Origin: Chloranthus sessilifolius
Taxonomy: Eukaryota; Streptophyta; Magnoliopsida; Chloranthales; Chloranthaceae
Assembly: GCA_021018995.1 (NCBI GenBank)
Contig: CM037595.1
Location: 78,059,159-78,123,158, forward strand
DNA: 64,000 nucleotides
Direction of reading: 5' to 3'
Below the pieces are notes generated by a model. The model worked only from the letters and a program-made list of their open reading frames with translations. It had not been told where the DNA came from and ran no database searches. A program made the position numbers and the translations under genes. This document shows positions 54,353 to 64,000 of this stretch, piece after piece. How positions within the stretch are numbered: position 1 is the stretch's first letter; the number at the start of each line of letters is the position of its first letter.

Positions 54353-57300
54353 TGTCATGACTCAGAATTCTTATCCGATCTCGAGGCCTAGAATTTCATG
54401 TTATGACCTCGCATGCTTGTTGAGGCGATAAGCGGACATATACATAACTCATCATTTGACTTAGCATATGGAACAAAGCATTAAAGATAATATTTACTAA
54501 TAAACGACACATAAATTTACAACAAAAAACATAGATAACATTAAAGAGGTATTAAAAATTAAGCCATGCATCTAGGATATGAATTCAAAATAGGTTTTAC
54601 GTAGGATAAAACGGTCTCGAACATAAACTCACACAATGTATCAAAGACTAAAACATGTCCCTCAAGAAATAAAGGAAAAACTAGAGTAGCAGGGCTCTCA
54701 ATGTTGGTAAAAGTCTATCGGGTCTACGTTCTCATCTAGGTGATAGCCGACATCCTCGTTTATATAAGCTGCCTCCGGATCAGTAGCTTCCATATCATCA
54801 TGAACGAGATTAGTAGAGTCTTCACCTGAAACTGTTAGATTGGGGAGGGGGGTGAGTTTACTCAGTCGCGTAAACTCAACGGGTTGCACAATCAATCCAT
54901 CATAACTTACCCAGGTGATCGTGTGTGCAATCGCTTGAATTGCAGTACATTTTTAAAATATAACCAGCATCTTAAATAAAACAAACAAACTTATCCATAA
55001 TTCATAGCCTATCATAATCAAGACTGGAAAATATACTATATAACATGATGAGTGCATATTATTTCTATTTTCTTATCTCTTTTCCTATTTGTCTCATCAA
55101 CTTAGTATACGTGACATATCGTAAGTGTTATTATTACTCCATACGCCTACACAATATACTTTGTATCTTATCTTGTTTAAATAACTTGTACCAGGATCGC
55201 TGCTTGAGCCTATCACGCGAGGTCTACGTATATATAATCACCTAACCTCCATATCGTAACATAAACCATCATCCAACCAGATGAGGTTGTCGGCATAGTA
55301 ACCACAATGTCCCCTTAGTTCGAGACAAAGCTATAATGCCCTTAAGACCTGTCTCGACTGCAGACGTTGAACCCTCACGGTGGCTCGTAAGGTATGACAC
55401 GTGTAGAACTTAATTCATGTTTAGCTAGCCTTCACAACGTATCTTAACATATCATATCTTCATTCAGTTCTGAGCTTAGGTCCCCGCCCGATTTCATATT
55501 TGAGTGAGCTTAAGTCCCCACTTTCTTAACATATATGTATCTTAACGTATTTATTTCTCATCTTTACTTAAAACTTAGTTAGAATGGGATACGGTGCTAT
55601 AGGCTTCACTAAACCACACTTTCCAAGGGACAGGTTTCGTAGTAACTTGGATGTACTTCGTGTGGCATCCCTTACTATCATAGAGGGTTGCATCCGTACA
55701 TGGCGTCTACATTTCAAGTTTCACGTGATCGTGAAAGAAACCTCACCATGACGAAGGCCTATGTCATGTGTCATATCTTAATTCTTAACTTATCATGTGT
55801 ATGTCTTATCCTAATTTTTCTATATTATGGATGTCATATGATGATGGTGAACATATATCGAAAAGAAACTAAGCATACACCCTAAGCATTGATATCCATA
55901 TAGAAAATTCATAAGAGACATAATATATGAAGCATTAAATAAAAATAGAAAATAAGAATTATTTAATCATGTTTATTCTATGATTAAATCTATTTACTCA
56001 TTATTGGGGTTAGTTGCGTTTGTGGAATTTGGTAATTTTATTGGTAAATCGATCGGACATGCTTCTGATCCTAAAACAGCACACATATCTATTCAAGGAC
56101 TGTAGGAGCCTTAAAAGAGGTAACAAACATTCTCATTGTATTCGAAAGGTCCAAAAATTATAAGATCGAGTTTTGTTTAATTTAAATCGGATGTCCCAGT
56201 GAAAAAGAAAACTCGAAATTCAATTTGGAAGGAAATCGGTCTAAAATTGATCATCTCAAGTGGTCAAATTGATTTTATTATTATTTTTAGCGGAAAAAGT
56301 TTACTTGCATTATTAAATGAAAAGTGCTGACATTCTTGATATTTTATAATGGAATAGCGGTGACAGATTAAATGATTATGTCAAGAATCATACTAATACC
56401 AATTAGTGAAGAGGAATCTTGTCAATTTTAGTACTTTGGAAACAGATCGTAGGCACTGGCTTAATTAGTTATGGGCATAACATTTCTTAATATATGAGAT
56501 ATGAATGAATTTTGACGTCGTCAGATTGACAGGTTCACCACTTTGGCTACACCCTTAGCACCATCTTAACCATCTTATAATAATTGAAGAACTCTTCATG
56601 TAAAAGGCATCTACTCTATTTGACAAAAACCAAAAGCTCAGATTATGCATCCAACAATGTGACAACGTGAAATTTGAGGCGATTCCATTTCTCTGTCTAA
56701 GACTCTGGGGTACCACTATTTGTGAGTATGAAAATTAGTTAAAGTCAACTTTTGACCCTTCACCAATTAGGTGCGCAAAACTCTCAGCCCATTTAGCAAG
56801 GATGTTGATTTTGGGATCATGACTACCTATCTAGTAAGGCTGTCAACGAGTCGGGTCGACCAATACTTGTCCTGCCTGACCTTATTTTATTTTTATTTTT
56901 ATATATTTATTATTATTATCATTATTATTTATTTATTTATTTTACCGGATCAGACACATAAACATAACCCATCAAGTCGGGTCGAGCATGAGGCATACCA
57001 CCCAACTCGAGGGTTGGGTCGACTGACCCGACCTAATATTTTATATATAATAATCAAAGAAAATTTTACCAGGTCGAGTCGGCTGTCAATTCGAATCGGA
57101 TTTTCAGGTTAGATCGGGCATATACCCTAGATCCATCGAGTTCGGTTGAGACTACATGCACATCGAGTGCATGATGTAAAATGTACGGATCGAATGAGCA
57201 ATCACCTACTGGTCGTGAAACCCCTGTGCCTATGTAAAACAACGCAAGTTTTGCCAAAAAGGTCCTACTATAGTTTCATGTGAGATACGTCATGCTCTAT

Positions 57301-58432
57301 GGTTAGCCATCCATTGGATTCACATTAAAGATTTGCCATGAGAAGCTAACAATAATGGCATCCTCAACAGCTTAAGGTATTGTACTAATTTCTTTACAAA
57401 ATCTAATCAATCCCTGATGGCCTCATAACAAAAGTTGGGATTTAAGTAGTATCAACTACTCTAAACAAGACGATACAACAATAATCTGAAAGTGCAAGAG
57501 GCACATATAAATGCACCGGGAATGGAGTAGAAGGCATATTGATAATGGTAAGTGGTGAAGAAATCGTGAAATAAAGTATCATCAATTTCATTAATTGTTT
57601 TAAGATCAAATACACTACAACAATTAATGACGGTAAAATAGAAAATGTATGTTTTTGTTTTTTTTTTAAAGGATGCATAAATCCTCTTTGAAGTTATAAT
57701 AAAAGATAAAGATGCACTTATATTAAGATTATTTTTAGGGTTTCTCTTATTTGAAATTAACTGAATAATTTAAGATGGATTTAGAAGCACCCACCTGTTG
57801 AAGCGTGAATTGAATTTCGTGGCAATTTGGGTTGACAGTGATCTGATTTGAGCGGTGATTCGCCCGATTTAAGTCGTGGGAACCTTTTCTTACGATCAGA
57901 CCTTCGCAACGGTGAAGGTTCTTGACAGGGAAGATTAGGCTTCGAAAAATAAGCCTAGGTCGTAGATTTGCCTAAGGAGAAGAGGTGTTGCACGTTGGAT
58001 TGTTTGGATTGGTGTTTAATATTGTGTAGAGATAAATGATGGCGGATATGCTAAAGGAAGAAGAAGAAACAAAGAGAGAGATGGCTGTCAGAATGAATTA
58101 GAGATTTTAGATTTCTCTAGATTCTCTATTTAAAAAGAAAATGGAATTAGGGAAGGAGTCCTAAAAGGCATGTTGACCTTGCTAAAAGAGCAAGAGTCCT
58201 TCACTGCTTGCCAATTCAAATTTCAAGGATATTGGGATTGAATCTTGCCTTAGTTGTTTAAGGTAACACAACTCTTAGAAATTTGGTTACTATTTTGTGT
58301 AGTCGAACATAAATAAAATTTTCTAATTTTAAAATAAGTGGGTCATGATAAGGTGTATGCTAAAACACCAAACTTGGTGCTTCTCACATCTAATACCGTT
58401 AGATAGGGTCAACAAAGACTCGGGTCATAACA
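54353..58432 (-). repeat. 5' LTR of retrotransposon A
   Basis: 4,080 bp. Aligns with 10171-14193, plus a 44-bp outer extension (58389-58432) ending ...GGGTCATAACA and then the target duplication ATATT. A TTTATT/TTATTA-rich microsatellite lies at 56880-56945. Confidence 0.88.
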
Positions 58433-58469
58433 ATATTTGCGCTATTTATTTTGTAATAAGATTATATCT

Positions 58470-58617
58470 TACTACAAAAAATAAGACTATTAGCGGCAGT
58501 TTTTTACAGTAAAAAACTACTGCTATTAACAAAAAAATTATTAAGACTATTAGCGGCAATTTTTTTAATAATAGCGACAGTTTTTGACTATCGCTAATAG
58601 TCTTATTTTCTATAGTG
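58470..58617. mobile_element. CACTA-type MITE
   Basis: 148 bp. The left end TACTACAAAAAATAAGACTA and the reverse complement of the right end CACTATAGAAAATAAGACTA form terminal inverted repeats of ~30 bp. Sub-terminal TTAGCGGCAGTTTTT-type repeats occur in both orientations. A 3-bp target duplication TCT lies at 58467-58469 and 58618-58620. The CACTA ends with a 3-bp duplication are diagnostic. It has no coding capacity. Confidence 0.87.
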
Positions 58618-59782
58618 TCTTATTAAACATGTCTATTTCTTTTGTAGAATTTGTATTGTTATCCAATATGCCGACAAGGATATTGAATGGAGTCATAGGA
58701 CAATGATCAATGGGAATGGGTCGCATCTTAAATACAATTATTGCTATAAAGACATAATGGAAGGTGGTAATTAATATTGAAGAGGGTGACATGAGTATTA
58801 AAGCACCTAATTCATATAGTTCAAGAACTAAATATTTTTATTTGATATATTTAGAAGAATATGGGAGGTGAGAGATTGCAACATCATGTCCGACGGTTGA
58901 ACTAGACGGACGAGAAAATCTATTATAAATTTTCTCATCTACTATCATCGTGGAACAATTTTCAATAGTCTCTGTAGCTGCTTCTGATCAGGTTAAAATC
59001 ATAAAATATATATTCACATTGATGGCTATATTGGTGGAAGATATTAGAGAGTCTAATGTCATCGGATAAGATCATTAAGTACGGTAGATTAATAACTATG
59101 TTCATTTACTGAAATTTTTATTGATAATATGGATTTATTATGTCCTGGAATTACAGGATTTGCTACATATTTTCTTGCTTGATAGAGTTTGGTAAAATAC
59201 AAATGCATTTGAAAAGTATAGTTGAATCTGAAGAGTGGACATTTAAGAGGAAGAAAGGGCATCGCAAATGATAAAGTGAAACTAATATTAAAGAACTTAT
59301 GACGAGGCATTGATGAAATTTTGAAAGCAGTGGAACCAATTGCTCGGATATTAGAATTATTGATGGTGATGAAAAATCGACAATGAGTTTCGTGTATGAG
59401 GCCGTATGAGGCCATGAATACGGCAAAGGTATCGATCCAAAAAAAATTATCGAACCCTGAGATGTTTATAAATATAATTGATAATAAATGGATGAAACAA
59501 CTTCACCAACCCATTACTAGTCTATGACTATCATTCTTAATGCATAATTTTATTAATTTTTATATAATTCGTTGACTAATGATCATATTATGTTCATGTA
59601 GCATATTTTCTTGGACCCTATATATCAGTATTCCAATGATTTTAAAAACTATCCAAACATGTCGGAGGATACAATCGAAGTCATTGCAAGGTTGAAAGCC
59701 GATATGAATTCTCGAATTAAAGTGATCAACGATGTAAGTGATTTTTATATTCAGTAGATAATGCATCTTTCATTAATTTTGT

Positions 59783-59784
<2 letters not shown>

Positions 59785-59863
<79 letters not shown>

Positions 59864-59882
59864 TGTGTGTGTGTGTGTGTGT
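59785..59882. repeat. (TA)n(TG)n microsatellite
   Basis: About 76 bp of pure TA/AT repeat followed by ~20 bp of TG repeat, inside the hAT relic (probably a former intron). Confidence 0.95.
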
Positions 59883-60687
59883 AATATTTTATAATTGATG
59901 ATCTCTTACAGATCAAGACATTTAGAGATACAATTAGGAGTTTTGCTAAGCCTATTGCAATAGAATCAATTTTATCAATAAATCCTGATAATTTTGCAAT
60001 AATATTTTTACACGTAATTCCTCGCTTCTATTAGCATCATTTTTTGTTATAATATTATAAAGGGAACCATTACTTGCACACTCTTTTTAAGTCCTTGGAC
60101 CGGATTAGGCAAAAGTTGTCCTCGCACATGCCTCCTATAATTGCACAATAAAAAAATATGATAAAAAATTGCACACACTTATTTCATCTTTTTTTTTTTT
60201 GCATTTGATCTTTCTTTTCTTTTCTTCACTTTCTTTTTATCATCTTCTGAATAGCAACAGCAACAACAGCCCTCTATACACTGCACTTTCTTCTCTTTGA
60301 ATCTCTCATCTCGCTCATCTTTCTGATCTACATTTGCTACCTGTTATTGCCGACATCAAGAGATAGAGTAGCAACCACTATGTTATCTCTTGGTGTTGTA
60401 ACAACTGTAAACAACAGCCTATCTCCATGATTATCTCCCATACTTCTGTGTGCCTATGAACAACAAAATTCATAGCAACGAGCCAATGACAATAAAGAAC
60501 ACTCCTATATTCCCTTCTTTTCTTCTGTAAAACACCCACACAGCTCCCAATTTCCTATCTCTCTCTCTCTCTCTCAAAGCAACAAAGCATCAAGCATCAA
60601 AGTAGCCCACAAACAGCAACCACAACCAATAGTTGCATCTCTCTCCCCCCATCTCTCTTGTGTGTAGAGAAGACCCATGGATCAAAA

Positions 60688-60880
60688 TATCGTCCGATAC
60701 CGATACGTATCGGTATCGGATGTGAATGATACGGTACATTAAATGTACCATATCGCTCATTTGTATTGCAAATACCAGACGATACATTCAATGTATCGTT
60801 CGGTACACTACTGTTCCCGTACGTATCGTCCGGTACGTACCAATTATTTGACCGGACGATACGTACCGGTTTTCCGGCAT
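60688..60880. repeat. Nested palindrome patch
   Basis: Contains CCGATACCGATACGTATCGG, GGTACATTAAATGTACC, GATACATTCAATGTATC and GTACGTATCGTCCGGTACGT, with CGTCCGGTACGTACC/GGTACGTATCGTCCGG in both orientations. It could be a small MITE inside the MULE-like insertion. Its ends are not resolved. Confidence 0.65.
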
Positions 60881-61186
60881 GGGAAGACCAACAATCTCTC
60901 TCTCTCTCTCTCTCCTTCCTTTCTCCTCTCAATGCAGAGCAACATAATAGAAGCAAAAGGCTTTCTTTCTTGCTCTGTTTTATAAACAACAAAAACAATA
61001 CAAACAGAGCAGGTCTCTCTCACCCTCGTGCTCATTCCAAGCGTCCCTTATCTCTTGCACTATCATTTTCTAAAAGCACCAGCCACACGGCTATCTTTGT
61101 TATGTACAAGTGATGAACGAAGATGGACTTGCACATTCCAGCCAGAATACCAAGCAACACCAACGAACAGTCATGCTCTTCTCCTA

Positions 61187-61213
61187 TTAAATACCACGCG
61201 AGCAGCAACAAGG

Positions 61214-61264
<51 letters not shown>

Positions 61265-61435
61265 GCTCGTTTTCTCTTGAATCCCACCGACAATTGCCAT
61301 GACACAGCAACCGTCTTGCTCTCTCTTTTTTGGTTTCAATAAAAGAGGATGATGAATAGTGTCTTCTCCATCAACGACTCCTTGCGCTGGGAGGTTTTTG
61401 ATGGCTTTGCGTATTAGGGTTCCCTTGGTCTCCAT
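61187..61435 (-). other. Possible captured gene fragment inside the MULE-like insertion
   Basis: An 82-codon frame on - begins METKGTLIRKAIKNLPAQGV in sequence richer in G+C than its surroundings. It runs out into the (CT)n tract as Arg/Glu repeats. MULEs often carry host gene pieces. I do not recognise the protein, and the frame may be fortuitous. Confidence 0.25.
61216..61261. repeat. (CT)n microsatellite
   Basis: About 46 bp of uninterrupted CT repeat. Shorter CT runs lie at 60557-60576 and 60895-60914. Confidence 0.95.
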
Positions 61436-62029
61436 AGCAAGTAATTTTACCTCTCATATGAAAGGTGCAATCACAAGGATAAGTTGGTCATTCAAAGAAA
61501 AAATGATAATACCCAATTTTTTCACTAATCCGGTGCAAGTGCTTAAAAAGCGTGTGCAACCTATTATAAATTTTTGCAACTAACTGGTGGATGCATATGG
61601 AAAGTTTGCTTCAAACTTACAAAAAAATAACTATGAAAATCCGCAGTGACACTTCATCAAACTTTGAAAGAAATTGAAGTACGTTGGCACTAATGCACAC
61701 AAAATTCAGAAACAGGCTATGCCCAATTAGAGAAATTAGTTTATGCACATTACAACATAAGGAGAGCGTTCCAAAGAACAGCTGAATCCAATTATTATCA
61801 ACCAATAAATTTGGATTATAATTTTGAGGAGGATGACCCACTTGCCCCTTGGTTGCAAGAGAGAGAGCAACCAGTGTTTGACAATCAAAATATTTATTGG
61901 CTTGATATAGATCTAGATGATGTGAGACCAAATGCTTCTGAATTTCCTGTTAGTCAAGTCGGTCATAATGATAGGGGAACAGAGGAGGAGAGAGTAGTAG
62001 ATGCCATCAAAGTCATATTTTGAACTATC

Positions 62030-63646
62030 TAATGATATAAACAAATTGGTTTTAATAGAGTTTGAGACTCTTAAAAACATAACATGTGGGTGAACTTTTC
62101 ATCGGATTGAATGGATAAGTAGTGTAGTAAATGGTAATTGTTTTAATACAGGAGGTTTGTATTCTTTCCAAAATCCAAGCATTGTAGTAAATGGTAATTG
62201 TCATCTACATAGCTTCTTCCCGAAACAGGTTGAAAGTCATATTTTTTGTTGGTATGTGACTAGAAAGTGTGGGGGAAGATCAAATTGCACTGCACTGAGA
62301 GCCCTTTTTAAATTATTATGATGTTCATATATAGTTTTGACTTAAATATAACTATTATAAATACTTTATCAATTTAAATTTTACTTTAAGTTTAAAATAA
62401 ATGATTTTTTGTCTCAAGGCGCCATCTCGCCGAGATGTCTCAGATTTTTTAGATTTTAAACCAAGCACCAGAGCCTCTAGACAGTGATCCATCTCCCAGT
62501 GCCTCACCCACAAGGGTATACGTACCAGGGCCTACCTCTCGCTTATGCAGGGACTCGAGGTGTGGCCCTAGATGCCGACCGACTCGCTATGGTCCCTGTC
62601 AGAGCAGGAGTCCTATGTAATCTACATAAAGCGAAATAATTGGTCGCAGTTGCGCTCTCTGGGTAGTAGGAAAATCGGACTGACCTGTGCATAGATGACC
62701 TGAATTCATAAACGAGAGATGGACTAGTCAGTAGTCACAGCTCAAAGAGAAAGGTAATCTATTTCACTTATGAGCTTTGGGCAGTCGTACCGATTCAAAT
62801 TAAAAACAAATCGGCCATGGCCCAGCCCGCAATGGGCGCCAGATATGGGTTAAGGTAGATAGGGCCCCAGCCAAATCGGATGGATTGAGACCTATTTTAA
62901 AATTGTAGGCTGGTTTGCGGCCCAGTTCAACCCGATCGGCCATGGGGCAGCTATGGGCTAAGGTACGTAGACCCAATGCATAAACAGGTCAGTCCAGCCT
63001 GGCTCGATTAGTAATTGGGTCCCAATATTATCGGCTTGTTCTAGGGCCCAGCCCATTCAGTACCCCTGGCTAGGTCATCAATACTACTTGTGATTAGGAG
63101 TGAAAAATTACAGGAAACTAACATTATGGAACCGAAAAATACCGATTCAAAATCAAACAGCCAAAACTTGCTTTGGATCAATTTGGTTTCGATTTTGGGT
63201 CCCAGAAACCGAAAACCTGTTGGATAGGGAGACTAAATCGACCCTAAAACCGAGAAACTAACATTTCCCAGACCTGAAAACCGAAACCGACACCGGAAAC
63301 CCAAACCGGTTAAAAATAATGACCCAGACCCACCCACAACGATTTGGTTCAAATTTGGTTTAGGAGGGGTGGGGTGGGAAGTTCAGTTAACCGAAACATT
63401 TCAGTTAATCGAAACTTAAATTCTGGTTTCAGTTCCAAATTAGTTAACCGAACGTCCACCCCTTCTGATGACTGAGCTCAGGTTGGCACAGCCAAACATT
63501 GGCTGGGGTTTACATGCAATTCAAAACACACTTTAATTTAGCTACACCTTCCTAAGAGAGAATTAAAGCTGGCCAACTCCAGGAAGCTTGAAACCAGTGG
63601 GAATCAGCTTTCTGGAACTGAACATTGCCCTTTGAAAATATTCAAA
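62030..63646. other. Right flank without a recognised gene
   Basis: No domain or long frame is visible. The stretch 62770-63070 has repeated phrases of the type CAGCCCGCAATGGGC/GGCCATGGGGCAGC. The stretch 63110-63460 is rich in CCGAAACC/GGTTTCGGTT-type short inverted phrases. Both look like old non-coding repeats. Confidence 0.45.
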
Positions 63647-63873
63647 GGCTGCGTTTGGGTTAGCTCTTTCAAGGCAAAGAGCAGCTCTTTTGCTTTTTGG
63701 CTCCGGCAGGGAACTGCTCTTATGTTTGGTAACACAGCTCCTTACCCCATTTGCTCCGACAGGGAGCTGTTTTAAGTGATAAAACTGCTCTGTCAGATCA
63801 AATTTTATCTGCTTTGACAGAGAGCAGACAGAGAGCTGCTTCTGCTCTTATAAGAGCTAATCCAAACACAGCC
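63647..63873. mobile_element. MITE with GGCTGYGTTTGG ends
   Basis: 227 bp. The left end GGCTGCGTTTGGGTTAGCTC and the reverse complement of the right end GGCTGTGTTTGGATTAGCTC are near-identical over ~24 bp. The interior holds repeated AGCTGCTCTT/AAGAGCAG phrases. Flanks are AAA on both sides, so a 3-bp target duplication is possible but weak. The ends resemble hAT/Harbinger-type plant MITEs, and the class is uncertain. Confidence 0.72.
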
Positions 63874-64000
63874 AAACTAATTAACCCTAGGGCAATGGTG
63901 CCCAACTGGTTAACCAGTTGATTTTGTGTCAACCAATTTTGCAGCCATTGGATATAAGAGAATCTTGACTGCACGTCATCCTATAAAAATGGAAACTGTG

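Larger units (their letters stand above)
10171..58432 (-). mobile_element. Retrotransposon A: Tekay-like Ty3/gypsy chromovirus with ~4-kb LTRs
   Basis: The LTRs are 10171-14193 (3' on -) and 54353-58432 (5' on -). The left end starts TGTCACGACC, and the right end reads ...GGGTCATAACA. A 5-bp target duplication ATATT lies at 10166-10170 and 58433-58437. After the 5' LTR there is a primer-binding site TGGTATCAGAGCC (54336-54348), matching initiator-Met tRNA. The - strand then reads gag, protease, RT, RNase H, integrase and a degraded chromodomain-like tail. The element's own length is about 13 kb. The rest of the interval is element B, inserted in the RT domain. The domain order, Met PBS and C-terminal tail fit the Tekay/Del lineage. 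All coding parts contain stops. Confidence 0.88.
60062..61561. mobile_element. Non-autonomous MULE-like insertion in the hAT relic
   Basis: 1,500 bp flanked by the 9-bp direct repeat TATTATAAA (60053-60061 and 61562-61570). Near-terminal inverted repeats TTGCACACTCTTTTTAAG... (60074-60108) and its partner (61525-61559) match at about 30 of 35 positions. The insert cuts the hAT dimerisation region exactly. Inside are (CT)n tracts, a patch of nested palindromes (60688-60880) and a GC-richer stretch (61330-61440). No transposase is seen. The 9-bp target size points to Mutator type, but the inverted repeats begin 12 bp in from the left end, so the class is not certain. Confidence 0.72.
58640..62023 (+). 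pseudogene. hAT transposase relic (BED finger, DUF659-like, dimerisation domain)
   Basis: Pieces follow the plant hAT order. A BED finger is recognisable (MINGNGSHLKYNYCYKDIME near 58705-58765), with its first Cys changed to Tyr. A DUF659-like segment follows (LIEFGKIQMHLKSIVESEEW near 59185-59240), then the segment MRPYEAMNTAKVSIQKKLSN (near 59400). YFLDPIYQYSNDFKNYP is near 59605-59655. After an insertion, the hAT dimerisation region follows: LLQTYKK...RSDTSSNFERN, then a stop where Trp is expected. HTKFRNRL and EKLVYAHYNIRRAFQRTAES come next, with an acidic tail ending at 62023. Many stops and shifts show it is dead. The longest intact part is the last ~90 residues. Confidence 0.8.

Noticed and set aside
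60590..61113. Overlapping frames around the nested palindromes and CT tracts
   Set aside because: Low-complexity translations (Ser/Leu or Arg/Glu runs) with no domain.
58640..62023. Domesticated hAT-like host gene
   Set aside because: Multiple stops, loss of the BED finger Cys, loss of the conserved Trp and a 1.5-kb insertion make a functional host gene unlikely.

Overview
The window is repeat-dense nuclear DNA from a flowering plant. The evidence is plant-type Ty3/gypsy chromoviruses, a Tat/Ogre-type giant retrotransposon, a Mutator-like element carrying a Ulp1 protease, a CACTA MITE and a hAT relic, plus plant-only domains (DUF1985, plant mobile domain). I found no host single-copy gene, tRNA, rRNA or CRISPR array. 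The species cannot be named from this.

Layout. (1) 1-1584 is anonymous flank with one fold-back. (2) 1585-9729 is a structurally complete Mutator-like element (MULE): ~110-bp terminal inverted repeats and a perfect 9-bp target duplication. It holds a DUF1985/Ulp1 gene on + and a MuDR-type transposase on -, convergent, and four arrays of ~20-bp palindromic repeats. (3) 10171-58432 is a three-deep nest of LTR retrotransposons, all on the - strand. The outermost, A, is a Tekay-like chromovirus with ~4-kb LTRs and target duplication ATATT. Its reverse transcriptase is split by B (16753-51936), a Tat/Ogre-type element with ~22 kb of its own sequence and two degraded antisense extra ORFs. B's gag is split by D (34441-47162), a younger Tekay-like chromovirus with 2.5-kb LTRs, target duplication CTGTA and an extra sense ORF downstream of integrase. 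(4) 58438-64000 holds a 148-bp CACTA-type MITE, a dead hAT transposase (58640-62023) interrupted by a 1.5-kb MULE-like insertion with a 9-bp target duplication, and a 227-bp MITE.

Coding state. Almost every element gene carries frameshifts or stops. The Ulp1 catalytic region of the MULE and parts of D (integrase, extra ORF) are the best preserved. Several stops sit where tryptophan is expected (TGG to TGA/TAG), as expected for decay of methylated repeats.

Most notable. Three unrelated transposons here each carry their own short palindrome, repeated many times and placed at their gene boundaries and promoters: ATCGRYCGAT-type in the MULE, GCGCAACTATTAGTTGCGC-type in B, and TCGATTAATCGA in D. 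In D the array abuts a TATA box and telo-box just upstream of the extra ORF, which suggests an internal promoter. Other points are a snap-back insertion templated from nearby coding sequence in B's RNase H, a chimeric junction where B's right LTR is flanked by host-element sequence on both sides, and two different antisense ORFs in B.
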